Shown here piece by piece: positions 17,059-24,558 of a DNA stretch of 64,000 nt. The position numbers were made by a program, and so were the translations under genes. Location: assembly GCA_963718755.1 (NCBI GenBank), contig OY970376.1, positions 1,178,001 through 1,242,000 on the forward strand. Direction: 5' to 3'. This stretch comes from VRUE01 sp963718755. Its GTDB lineage: Bacteria; Actinomycetota; Thermoleophilia; Solirubrobacterales; 70-9. Numbering within the stretch: position 1 is the first letter of the stretch; each line of letters starts with the position of its first letter. A model generated the notes under the pieces. It searched no databases, had not been told where the DNA came from, and was given only the letters and a program-made list of their open reading frames with translations.

Positions 17059-17096
17059 GGACGGGTGATTCTAGGAGCGGGTAGCCTGATCGCCGC

Positions 17097-17972
17097 ATGC
17101 CCGTCTTCGACCTGAACGGAAAGGTGGCGCTGGTGACCGGCGCCGCACGGGGAATCGGCTTCGAGACCGCCCGCCAGATCCACATGCGCGGCGCCTCGGT
17201 CGCGGTGGTTGATCTCGATCCAGAGCAGGCTCGCGAGGCCGCCGAGCGGATCGGCCCGCGGGCGATCGGCATCGGTGCTGACGTGACCGACGAGAGCGCG
17301 ATGCGAGCCGCCGTCGCCGAGACCGTCGAGCGCTTCGGCGGGCTCGACGTGGCGGTCGCCAACGCCGGCATTGCCCAGTCCCAGGTGGCGACGGTGCGCG
17401 GCATCGGCGGCGAGGAGTGGGAGCGCGTCTTCGAGGTCGACCTGCTCGGCGTCTGGCGCACGGTCCGGGCGGCGCTGCCGCAGATCGTCGAGCGCAAGGG
17501 CCACGTCGTCGTCACCGGCTCGGTCTACTCGTTCGCCAACGGGGTCCTCAACAGTCCCTACGCCGTGGCCAAGGCCGGAGTCGAGGCGCTCGGCAGGGGC
17601 CTGCGGGCCGAGCTGATGCCGCTCGGCGCCAGCGCCGGCGTCGTCTACTACGGCTGGGTGGATACGGCGCTCGTTCGGGACGGCTTCGAGCGCAAGCACT
17701 CCGACCGCCTGCAGGAGAACGCCCCCGCCTGGCTCTTCAAGCGGATCCAGCCGGACGAGGCCGGGGCAGCGACCGTGCACGGCATCGAAGAACGCGCCCC
17801 GCGCACCTTCGCGCCGAAGTGGTGGCGCTACGTCTCCGCCCTGCGCGGCATCGTCAATCCGATCCTCGACCGCCGCTTCGACCGTGATCCGCAGATGTTC
17901 GAGACGATCCGCGCGGTCGAGGCCGAGGCCGACGAGCAGGGCGCAGCCGCGGTCGCATCTGCTTCGCGCTAG
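17097..17972 (+). CDS. Short-chain dehydrogenase/reductase
   Basis: 291 residues, divergent from ileS. The nucleotide-binding motif is VTGAARGIG (~14-22), followed by VVDLD (acidic end of strand 2, favouring NAD) and VANAGIA. The catalytic residues are Ser in TGSVYSF and YAVAK (~156-160). The C-terminal 60 residues extend past the core with RTFAPKWWRYVSALRGI. The substrate cannot be named. Confidence 0.85.
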   Translation: MPVFDLNGKVALVTGAARGIGFETARQIHMRGASVAVVDLDPEQAREAAERIGPRAIGIGADVTDESAMRAAVAETVERFGGLDVAVANAGIAQSQVATVRGIGGEEWERVFEVDLLGVWRTVRAALPQIVERKGHVVVTGSVYSFANGVLNSPYAVAKAGVEALGRGLRAELMPLGASAGVVYYGWVDTALVRDGFERKHSDRLQENAPAWLFKRIQPDEAGAATVHGIEERAPRTFAPKWWRYVSALRGIVNPILDRRFDRDPQMFETIRAVEAEADEQGAAAVASASR

Positions 17973-17988
17973 TCCGGATTGGGGCGGG

Positions 17989-18360
17989 TCACCTCGGGCG
18001 GTGTCGTTCCTTGTCCTTTGGCACCGACAAGGGGCAGGTGACCTTGTTGATGATCGGAGTACCCGAGGCGCCGCGGGCAGCGGTTTCGATTCCGGTTTTG
18101 ATCAGCGGAGTCGAGGCGGAGAGCACGACCAGGGCGAGGAGCACGTTCACACCCATGCCCGCCTTTGCCTTGCGGGCTAGGGGTTGTGGCCGGGGCGCCT
18201 CGGTTTTCATCGCGACGACGTAGAAGGCGACGGCCAGGGCGATGCAGGCGCTCGCGTCGACCAGGAAGAAGGTCGAGCTCGTCGGGGCGAGGGCGGCTGC
18301 GGCGGCCAGGAGCAGGCCGCTGACCAGGCACACCGATCCCAGTTTCGCCCAGGTGAGCAA
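17989..18360 (-). CDS. Hypothetical small membrane protein
   Basis: 123 residues with hydrophobic segments at ~10-28, ~32-50 and ~70-85, the last preceded by a Lys/Arg-rich loop (ARKAKAGM), and a basic C-terminal tail. The family is not recognised. A plausible promoter lies just upstream on the minus strand, which supports it being real. The opposite strand carries only short frames. Confidence 0.55.
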   Translation of the reverse strand: MLTWAKLGSVCLVSGLLLAAAAALAPTSSTFFLVDASACIALAVAFYVVAMKTEAPRPQPLARKAKAGMGVNVLLALVVLSASTPLIKTGIETAARGASGTPIINKVTCPLSVPKDKERHRPR

Positions 18361-18387
18361 GCGGCCGGGAGTCTATCGCGATGGTCT

Positions 18388-18415
18388 TATTTAGGTAATT
18401 AATCAGTTTCTACAA
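18388..18415 (-). promoter_or_regulatory. Candidate promoter for the small membrane-protein gene
   Basis: On the minus strand TTGTAG (18415-18410) and TAAATA (18393-18388) are separated by 16 bp in an unusually A+T-rich patch, about 28 bp before the ATG at 18360. Confidence 0.4.
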
Positions 18416-18448
18416 AGCAATGTGCGTCCCTGTCCGGATGGCTCACGC

Positions 18449-21298
18449 TCATCGCGTGAGTCGCTCGAGCAGGAAAACGGGTGACCCGTAGGGCTCGCCC
18501 GTGGCGCGGCTGAGGCCGATCTCGCAGGTGCGGTTATTCGAGAGGTAGGCGTCGAAATCGCGCCCGGCCAGCTCGGCTGCCTGCTCGGCGGTCGCCGCTG
18601 CGGTCAGCTCGGGGTGGCTGAAGCCGCGGTCACCGGCGAAGCCGCAGCAGGTCGCCGAGGGGGCCACGTAGACCTCCTCGGCGAGGGCGCCGGCCAGCGC
18701 CCGCAGACGCGGCGCCAGTCCCATCTGGCGGGTCGCGCAGGTCGGGTGGACGGTGGCCGAGCCGACCTTCTGGCTGATTTCCAGCTGGGGCAGGAGTCGG
18801 TCGTGGGCCCAGGCGACCGAATCGAGGATCGTCAGCTTCCCCAGCCGCTCGCCATTCGCCTCGGTGAGAACGCCCTCGCCTGGCTCGGCGACCGCGTCGG
18901 TGCAGGAGGCGGCGTCGATCACGATCGGCAGCTGCCCTTCGCCGCTCCAGCGCCAGAGGCGCTCGACCATCTCGTTGGCCTTGTGACGGTGCGCCTCGCC
19001 ATAGCCTTTCGACCCCCAGGGCAACCCGCAGCAACTCCCCCCAACCTCGCCCGGAATCCAAACCGGCAACCCGGCCCGCGCCGAGACCGCGACCATCGCC
19101 TCGGCCAAGCTCGGCCGACGGGCCGAAAACGCAACTCCGGCTCCCGTTTTCGGCCCGTCGGCGGGGGTGCGGCCGAAGATGCGGTTGGTGCAGCTGGGGA
19201 CGTAGACGGCGGCGGCACCTTGGCGCGCGGTCTCGGGCAGCTTCGCCGGTGCCGGGGGAGGCAGGCCGGAGCCTCGTTTCGTCCGCCTCATCAGCGGCCC
19301 GCCTATCCGCAGTCCCGCGCGCGACGCCTTCTCCACCGGGCCCCAGCTCTTCGCGGCACGCAGCGCCAGCGCTTCTGCGCGCGGCGAGTGGCGCTCGGCG
19401 CGCAGCTCCTTGACCAGCTTGCCGGTGTCGATTCCCAGTGGACAAGCGAGGCGGCAGGAGCCGTCGGCGGCGCAGGTCTCGAGCCCGTCGTAGGCGTACT
19501 CCTCCTCCAGCGTCTTCGCCAACGGCGAACCGGCTGGCTGGCGGGCGATCTCCCGGCGCAGCACGATCCGCTGGCGCGGCGTCGTGGTCAGGTGGCGACT
19601 GGGGCAGGCGGGCTCGCAGAAGCCGCACTCGACGCAGGTGCTCGCCGATTCCTCCTCGACCTCGGGCATCGTTTTCAGATTGCGCAGGTGGACGTCCGGA
19701 TCGCGGTTGAGGACCACGCCCGGGGCGAGGACGCCGTCGGGGTCGGCGAGGCGCTTGATCCGCCACATCGCCTCGGTCGCCTTCTCGCCCCACTCGCGCT
19801 CTACGTAGGGCGCCATGTTGATCCCGGTCCCGTGCTCCGCCTTGAGCGAGCCGTCGTACTTGCCGACGACGAGCTCGACCAGCTTCGCCATGAAGGACTC
19901 GTAGCGCTCCAGATCCTCCTGCTTGCCGAAGTCCGGCGTCAGCATGAAGTGCAGGTTGCCGGCGGAGGCGTGGCCGGCGACGCCGGGGAGGAAGCCGTGC
20001 TCGCCGAGCAGCGCCTGCAGGTCGCGCGCGCCTTCGGCGATCCGCTCCGGTGGCACGCAGACGTCCTCGACGATCAGCGCCGTGCCCGGCAAACGCAGCC
20101 GCCCGACCAAGCCGTGCAGCCCCTCGCGCACGCGCCAGGCGAGCTCGATCTCCTCGGGGTCGCGGGTGAACCCGAGCGGCCGGATCGTCTCCTTCGAAGG
20201 GACGATCTCCTCCGCCCGGGCGACGTGGGCGTCCAGCTCGGCATCCGTCTCGGCGCCGAACTCGACCAGCAGCACCGCCGACTCGGGGGGCAGCTCTTTC
20301 CACTCCTCGGGCGCGCCGACCATGTTCCAGGCAGCGGTGATCAAGGCTGGCGCGACCATCAGCTCAACCGCGGTGGCGCCGCACTCGACCAGCTCGCGCA
20401 CGGGGGCGATCGCCGCGTCGATGCTGGGGAAGTGGATCCAGGCGGTCGTGGTGCGCTTGGGCAAGGGCACCGTCTCGAAAACGGCCTCGGCGACGAAGGC
20501 AAGGGTCCCCTCCGAGCCGACCAAGAGCCGGCGGAAGATCTCCACCGGCTCGTCGGCGTCGAGGAAGGCGCAGAGGCGGTAGCCGGTCGTGTTCTTGATC
20601 GCGAACTTGCGGCGGATCCGCTCGCTCAGCTCGGCGTCGGCGCGGATCTCGGCGCGGATCTCGGTCAGGCCGGCGGCCAGCTCGGGCTCGGCGGCGGCGA
20701 AGCGCTCGGCGGCATCGGGAGCGGCGGTGTCGATCTTCGTCCCCGAAGGCAGGACGAAGGTCAGCGAGCGCACGGTCGAGTAGGAGTCATACGTGGTGCC
20801 GCAGCGCATGCCGCCCGAGTTGTTGGCGATCACGCCGCCAACGGTGGCGATGTCGGTGCTGGCCGGGTCGGGGCCGAGCTTGCGGCCGTGCGGGGCGAGC
20901 ACGCGGTTGGCGTGGCCGAGCACGATCCCCGGTTTGACCCGCGCCCTGACTCCGTCCTCCTCGACCGCGACGCCGCCGAAATGGCGCCTCACGTCGAGCA
21001 GGATGCCGTCGCCCTGGCCCTGGCCGTTGAGACTGGTGCCGCCGGCGCGGAAGACGACCGGCACGTCGTTGGCGCGGCCGTAGGCGAGGGTCTTGGCGAC
21101 ATCGTCGGCGTCGTGGGCCATCACCACCACCTGCGGCAGCAGCCGGTAGGGGCTGGCGTCGGAGGCGTAGCGGACGATGTCGCTGGCGCGACCAAGAACA
21201 CGGTCGGCGCCGAGCAGCGATTCGAGCTCGCCGCGCAGCGGCTGTGCGGCCCCGCCGGCCAGCGACTCGGGGGCGCGGTCGGGGGCGACGACGGTCAT
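18449..21298 (-). CDS. FAD-linked oxidase fused to Fe-S/CCG-domain reductase (D-2-hydroxyacid dehydrogenase type)
   Basis: 949 residues in three parts. FAD_binding_4 covers ~50-230 (VVFRAGGTSLNGQGQG, GPDPASTDIATVGGVIANNS). The FAD-oxidase C-terminal domain covers ~235-490, with HASAGNLHFMLTPDF. Then two 4Fe-4S clusters (CVECGFCEPACP ~530; CAADGSCRLACP ~585) and two CCG half-domains (GGSCCGLPWGSKGYG, SATCCGFAGDRGF) as in GlpC/GlcF. Such fusions oxidise D-lactate, glycolate or similar acids and pass electrons to quinone. It lies 24 nt behind a benzoylformate-decarboxylase-like gene, so D-mandelate or another 2-hydroxyacid is a reasonable guess. A palindromic element lies in frame between the two CCG regions. 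Confidence 0.9.
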   Translation of the reverse strand: MTVVAPDRAPESLAGGAAQPLRGELESLLGADRVLGRASDIVRYASDASPYRLLPQVVVMAHDADDVAKTLAYGRANDVPVVFRAGGTSLNGQGQGDGILLDVRRHFGGVAVEEDGVRARVKPGIVLGHANRVLAPHGRKLGPDPASTDIATVGGVIANNSGGMRCGTTYDSYSTVRSLTFVLPSGTKIDTAAPDAAERFAAAEPELAAGLTEIRAEIRADAELSERIRRKFAIKNTTGYRLCAFLDADEPVEIFRRLLVGSEGTLAFVAEAVFETVPLPKRTTTAWIHFPSIDAAIAPVRELVECGATAVELMVAPALITAAWNMVGAPEEWKELPPESAVLLVEFGAETDAELDAHVARAEEIVPSKETIRPLGFTRDPEEIELAWRVREGLHGLVGRLRLPGTALIVEDVCVPPERIAEGARDLQALLGEHGFLPGVAGHASAGNLHFMLTPDFGKQEDLERYESFMAKLVELVVGKYDGSLKAEHGTGINMAPYVEREWGEKATEAMWRIKRLADPDGVLAPGVVLNRDPDVHLRNLKTMPEVEEESASTCVECGFCEPACPSRHLTTTPRQRIVLRREIARQPAGSPLAKTLEEEYAYDGLETCAADGSCRLACPLGIDTGKLVKELRAERHSPRAEALALRAAKSWGPVEKASRAGLRIGGPLMRRTKRGSGLPPPAPAKLPETARQGAAAVYVPSCTNRIFGRTPADGPKTGAGVAFSARRPSLAEAMVAVSARAGLPVWIPGEVGGSCCGLPWGSKGYGEAHRHKANEMVERLWRWSGEGQLPIVIDAASCTDAVAEPGEGVLTEANGERLGKLTILDSVAWAHDRLLPQLEISQKVGSATVHPTCATRQMGLAPRLRALAGALAEEVYVAPSATCCGFAGDRGFSHPELTAAATAEQAAELAGRDFDAYLSNNRTCEIGLSRATGEPYGSPVFLLERLTR
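19114..19162. repeat. 49-bp palindromic element inside the FAD/Fe-S oxidase gene
   Basis: Perfect 18-bp arms GCCGACGGGCCGAAAACG (19114-19131) and its complement (19145-19162) around a 13-nt loop. The frame stays open and the peptide added reads roughly ADGPKTGAGVAFSARRPS, between IFGRT and LAEAMVAVSARAG. Family members usually need only a few residues there. Confidence 0.65.
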
Positions 21299-21322
21299 CC
21301 CTAGATTCTCCTAAAACAGCAT

Positions 21323-22930
21323 CTAGAAGAGGGACATCCCCGGCTGCACCGGGACTTCGACCAGCTCCGGGCGCGGGGAGGCGAGCGCCTTGGCGAGCGC
21401 GTCGCGCACCTCGTCGCGACCGCTCGCCACCTGGGTCGAGACGCCGTAGCCGGCGGCGACGGCAGCGACGTCGAGGTCGGGTAGGTCGAGGCCGGGGGCG
21501 CCGGTGACCGACTCGACCTCGGCGAACCACTTGAGGATCGCGTACTCGGAGTTGCGCATGACGAGGAAGGTGACCGGAACCTCGTGGGCGACGGCGCTCC
21601 AGAAGGCGGTGACCGCGTACTGGACCGAGCCCTCGCCGATCACGCAGACGACGGGGCGGTCGGGCTGGGCGAGCTGCACGCCGACAGATGCGGAGAGGCC
21701 GAAGCCGAGGCCGCCGCCGGCGCTGAAGTAGTAGCTGCCGGGACGGGAGAGGCGCAGCTGGTTGCGCAGGGCGAGCGTGCTCGCCGGCGACTCGAGCACG
21801 ACGATGCCGTCCTCGGGGAAGACCTCGGCCAGGGCGGAGTGCACCGTGGAGGAGTTGAGCGGATCCTCGGCGGGGATTTCGGTCGGCCCCGGGTTCGGCT
21901 CGGGCGCCGGGCGCGAGGACTCGGGAACAGCCTCGTGCAGCGCCGCCAGGGTGAGGCCGACGTCGGCGACGATCGCGTAGCCCATCGGCGCCCGGGCGGC
22001 CTCGTCGGGATCGCTGGTGATCGCCACCAGCGTCGCCCCCTCGGGCAGCAGCGGGCCGGGGATATACGGGTAGTAGGGGAAGACGGAGCTGCCGGCGACG
22101 AGGATCAGGTCGTGGCCCTCGAGCGTCTGCGCGACCGGCCCGATCGCCGGCGGCAGGACGCCGCGGAAGTTGGGGTGGCCCTCGGGAAAGCCGAGTTTGC
22201 CCCCGCCGGGCGCGGGCGTCGCCCAGACCGGCAGGTGCTGCCGCTCGGCCAGCGCCACCGCCGCGTCCCAGCCGCCGCTGGCATCGATGTCGGGGCCCGC
22301 GACCAGGACCGGGTTGCTCGCTTTGTCGAGATGCGCGGCAAGCCGGCGGACTGAATCCGGATCGGCGACGGCGCGTCCGTTCACGCCCCGTTTGACCGCC
22401 TCGCCGGCTGCGGCCTCGTCGACGTCGACGTCCCAGTCGTCCATCGGGATCGAGACGAACGTGGGGCCCTGGGGCGGCAGCGATGCAAGGTGGATGCCGT
22501 GGGCGAGCGCGAGCGGCACGTCCTCGGCCCGCGGCGGCTCATAGGCCCACTTGACCAGCGGGTGGGGCATACGGATCGCGTCGCGGTTGGTCAGGTTCGC
22601 CTGCAGGGTCATCTGCGCCCGCGCCTGCTGGCCGGCGGTGACCAGAACCGGCGAGTGGTTGGCCTGCGCGTTGAAGATCGCCCCCATCGCGTTGCCGACG
22701 CCCGGCGCCGTGTGGAGGTTGGCGATCGCGGGGCGGCGAGAGGCCTGGGCGTAGCCGTCTGCCATGCCCACGACCACCGCCTCGTGCAGCCCGAGCACGA
22801 AGCGGAAATCGCCCGGGAAGTCGGCGAGCATCGGCAGCTCGGTCGAGCCGGGGTTGCCGAAGATCGTCGTCATCCCCTGGGCACGGAAGAGGTCGTAGCT
22901 GGCGTCGCGCACGGTAGGCATGGCGGGCAC
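21323..22930 (-). CDS. mdlC: Benzoylformate decarboxylase-like thiamine-diphosphate enzyme
   Basis: 535 residues. FGNPGSTELPML (~24-35), LGLHEAVVVGMADGYAQ (activating Glu) and NLHTAPGVGNAMG match benzoylformate decarboxylase closely. The ThDP/Mg motif near residue 430 reads GEGSVQY followed by MRNSEY, so the usual GDG has Glu in place of the metal-binding Asp. It would convert a 2-oxo aromatic acid to an aldehyde plus CO2. It is first in an operon with the FAD/Fe-S 2-hydroxyacid oxidase, which could make its substrate. Other ThDP decarboxylases are possible. Confidence 0.8.
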   Translation of the reverse strand: MPAMPTVRDASYDLFRAQGMTTIFGNPGSTELPMLADFPGDFRFVLGLHEAVVVGMADGYAQASRRPAIANLHTAPGVGNAMGAIFNAQANHSPVLVTAGQQARAQMTLQANLTNRDAIRMPHPLVKWAYEPPRAEDVPLALAHGIHLASLPPQGPTFVSIPMDDWDVDVDEAAAGEAVKRGVNGRAVADPDSVRRLAAHLDKASNPVLVAGPDIDASGGWDAAVALAERQHLPVWATPAPGGGKLGFPEGHPNFRGVLPPAIGPVAQTLEGHDLILVAGSSVFPYYPYIPGPLLPEGATLVAITSDPDEAARAPMGYAIVADVGLTLAALHEAVPESSRPAPEPNPGPTEIPAEDPLNSSTVHSALAEVFPEDGIVVLESPASTLALRNQLRLSRPGSYYFSAGGGLGFGLSASVGVQLAQPDRPVVCVIGEGSVQYAVTAFWSAVAHEVPVTFLVMRNSEYAILKWFAEVESVTGAPGLDLPDLDVAAVAAGYGVSTQVASGRDEVRDALAKALASPRPELVEVPVQPGMSLF

Positions 22931-22996
22931 CCTATTCCACGATCTGAGTTGCGGTACTCAAGCGTCGTGGGGGTGGCTGTCGATAAGGGCGGGGAC

Positions 22997-23755
22997 GTGT
23001 CAGGGACTTCCGACATTTCGCCACGCAGGATGCACCGCCGGCTCGCCTTGCTCGCGCTCGCGGCGATCGTTCTCCTCGCCGCTTGGACGGCCGCGCCGGC
23101 GAGCGCCGCGCCGATCCCGACCCGGATCGCCTACGCGACCGGCGAACTCGTCCCGATCCCGGCCTCGATCCCGCACGAAGAGGGCGACATGGTCGACCGC
23201 CGCATCGTGCCGAACCTGCGCTGGCTCGCCGCCCGCTTCCCGATCTACGTCACCGACGGCTACTCGGGCAAGTTGCCGGACGGCGAGCACGTCGGCTGCA
23301 ACGGCTGCCATGTGCGTAACTCGGACCATTACAACGGCCTTGCCGTCGACATCGTCGCCCTGAACGGGACCGGCGGCTGCGACCGCGCCTGGAACGGCAT
23401 CACCCGCCTCGCCCACTGGGCCGAGCCGGTGCAGAACCGACCCCGGGCGCCGTTCCGCTGGGTCGGCTACGACGGCGACGCCGGGCACGGCTGCGGACAC
23501 CACCTGCACCTCTCCTGGGAACACGCGATCGCGCCGATGTTCGAGCTGGCCGAATGGGTCGAGGTCTTCCCCGTCAGCCGCCAGGGAGTCGCCAAGCAGC
23601 CCCAGCCCAAACCGGGACCAAGCGGAGACCCCTCCGGCCTCAAGCCGCCCGAGGGCCCGCAGGGCGGCAGCGAGCCCGGCCCCACCTACGAACAGGGGCC
23701 CCGCGGCGGCGTCTCCGTAGTCGAGTCCGGCGGCGTCTCCCCCCGCGGCGACTGA
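22997..23755 (+). CDS. Secreted M15-like (D-Ala-D-Ala carboxypeptidase fold) protein
   Basis: About 252 residues. The start is uncertain: GTG 22997 has GGGCGGGG upstream, while ATG 23030 begins exactly at the signal peptide (MHRRLALLALAAIVLLAAW, cleaved after SAA). The mature part has SDHYNGLAVDIVAL, resembling the SxHxxGxAxD zinc motif of M15 peptidases, and a late GHHLHLSWEH that would give the last zinc ligand. Four cysteines (GCNGC, GGC, GC) could form disulfides. The tail is Pro/Gly-rich. A role in trimming cell-wall peptides is likely but not certain. Confidence 0.7.
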   Translation: MSGTSDISPRRMHRRLALLALAAIVLLAAWTAAPASAAPIPTRIAYATGELVPIPASIPHEEGDMVDRRIVPNLRWLAARFPIYVTDGYSGKLPDGEHVGCNGCHVRNSDHYNGLAVDIVALNGTGGCDRAWNGITRLAHWAEPVQNRPRAPFRWVGYDGDAGHGCGHHLHLSWEHAIAPMFELAEWVEVFPVSRQGVAKQPQPKPGPSGDPSGLKPPEGPQGGSEPGPTYEQGPRGGVSVVESGGVSPRGD

Positions 23756-23762
23756 GCCTCGG

Positions 23763-23814
23763 GGACGTGCCGTCACTTAGGCGTCCATATGGGTGCCTAA
23801 GTGGCGGCACGTCC
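23763..23814. repeat. Palindromic element with CATATG centre, copy 1
   Basis: 20-bp arms that match at 19 of 20 positions (GGACGTGCCGTCACTTAGGC at 23763-23782) surround GTCCATATGGGT. The sequence is clearly related to the element at 54957-55006 inside cobA/hemD. It lies in the short gap between the M15-like gene and the lipoprotein gene. Confidence 0.75.
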
Positions 23815-23818
23815 TAGG

Positions 23819-24301
23819 ATGCCGCGGGTGTACCGCGCATCACTGATCGCTCTCGCAGGCTTGGCTGTGATCTTCGCCGCCGGCTGCGGCGGCACTGACG
23901 ACGGCACCCCGGCCGCCTGCCTGGAAGGGGCGCCGGCCTACCTCACTGCGCTCGAGGACGCTCCCGGCGAGGTCAGGCTGGGGGGAGAGACGCCGATCTC
24001 CGACTGCCTCGCCGCGAACCAGAGCGGTGGCGACCTGGCCGAAGTCGGCACGGCGATGCTGGCGGCGGCAACCGAGCTCAACACCGAGGCGCGCGCGCAG
24101 CCCGGCAGCGCCTCAAACCTCCAGCTCGGCTACCTGCTCGGCGCCGCCGAGCGCGGTGCCGAGGAGAGCGAAGGGATCCACGCCGAGCTGGTCCGCCGCC
24201 TCGCCGCCGCCGCTCGCTACAGCCCCGACAACCAGCCCCTCCCCGCTCGGTTCATGCGCACCTACCGCGAGGGCTTCGACGCCGGGCGCGCTCGGGGTTG
24301 A
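23819..24301 (+). CDS. Hypothetical lipoprotein
   Basis: 160 residues from ATG 23819; a GTG inside the palindromic element at 23801 is open but unlikely. A short basic start is followed by LAGLAVIFAAGC, a good lipobox with the modified Cys near residue 20, so the mature protein should be anchored outside the membrane. The rest is mostly helical and acidic (EGAPAYLTALEDAPGEVRLGG, LGAAERGAEESEGIHAELV). No family is recognised. Confidence 0.75.
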   Translation: MPRVYRASLIALAGLAVIFAAGCGGTDDGTPAACLEGAPAYLTALEDAPGEVRLGGETPISDCLAANQSGGDLAEVGTAMLAAATELNTEARAQPGSASNLQLGYLLGAAERGAEESEGIHAELVRRLAAAARYSPDNQPLPARFMRTYREGFDAGRARG

Positions 24302-24465
24302 GGGTGTTAGGCTGACGCCGACTCGCGGCGTGGGGAACTCCGGTGTGAATCCGGGGCTGACGCGCAGCGGTATGGGTGACGACTGACTGGTAGTCCCACT
24401 GGATCCGAAGTTTCGGGTCCGGGAAGGGTGGTCAGAAGGATGATCCCGAGCCCGAATATCCGGCC
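24302..24465 (+). ncRNA. Cobalamin (B12) riboswitch
   Basis: The conserved order of an adenosylcobalamin riboswitch is readable: GGGGAACTCCGGTGTGAATC near 24332-24351, CGGGGCTGACGCGCAGCGGT (B12 box region) next, AGTCCCACTGG near 24392, GGGAAGG at 24421, and the end block GATGATCCCGAGCCCGAATA at 24439-24458. It leads the two transcobalamin-like genes and should lower their expression when cobalamin is plentiful. Confidence 0.9.
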
Positions 24466-24468
24466 GAG

Positions 24469-24495
24469 AGTCGCAAGGAGGTTCGCCTCGCGACT
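24469..24495 (+). promoter_or_regulatory. Hairpin likely to be the riboswitch expression platform
   Basis: AGTCGC...GCGACT with an inner GAGG-TTCG-CCTC stem directly follows the aptamer. It holds an AAGGAGG sequence in its 5' arm, similar to the real ribosome site at 24547-24552. There is no T-run, so control of translation or Rho access is more likely than simple termination. Confidence 0.45.
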
Positions 24496-24558
24496 AGGCG
24501 GCCGGCTCACTCAACACGGTTGTGTGGTGCGTCGCCGCCCTTGAAAAAGGAGATGGCG

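Noticed and set aside
18614..21304. Plus-strand open frame of 896 codons opposite the FAD/Fe-S oxidase
   Set aside because: It is the G+C-driven shadow of the real minus-strand gene: low-complexity Arg/Gly/Ala composition, no motif, and the opposite frame carries clear FAD and Fe-S signatures.
24553..24555. ATG 24553 as start of the transcobalamin-like gene
   Set aside because: It directly abuts the AAGGAG ribosome site; ATG 24559 has proper 6-nt spacing.
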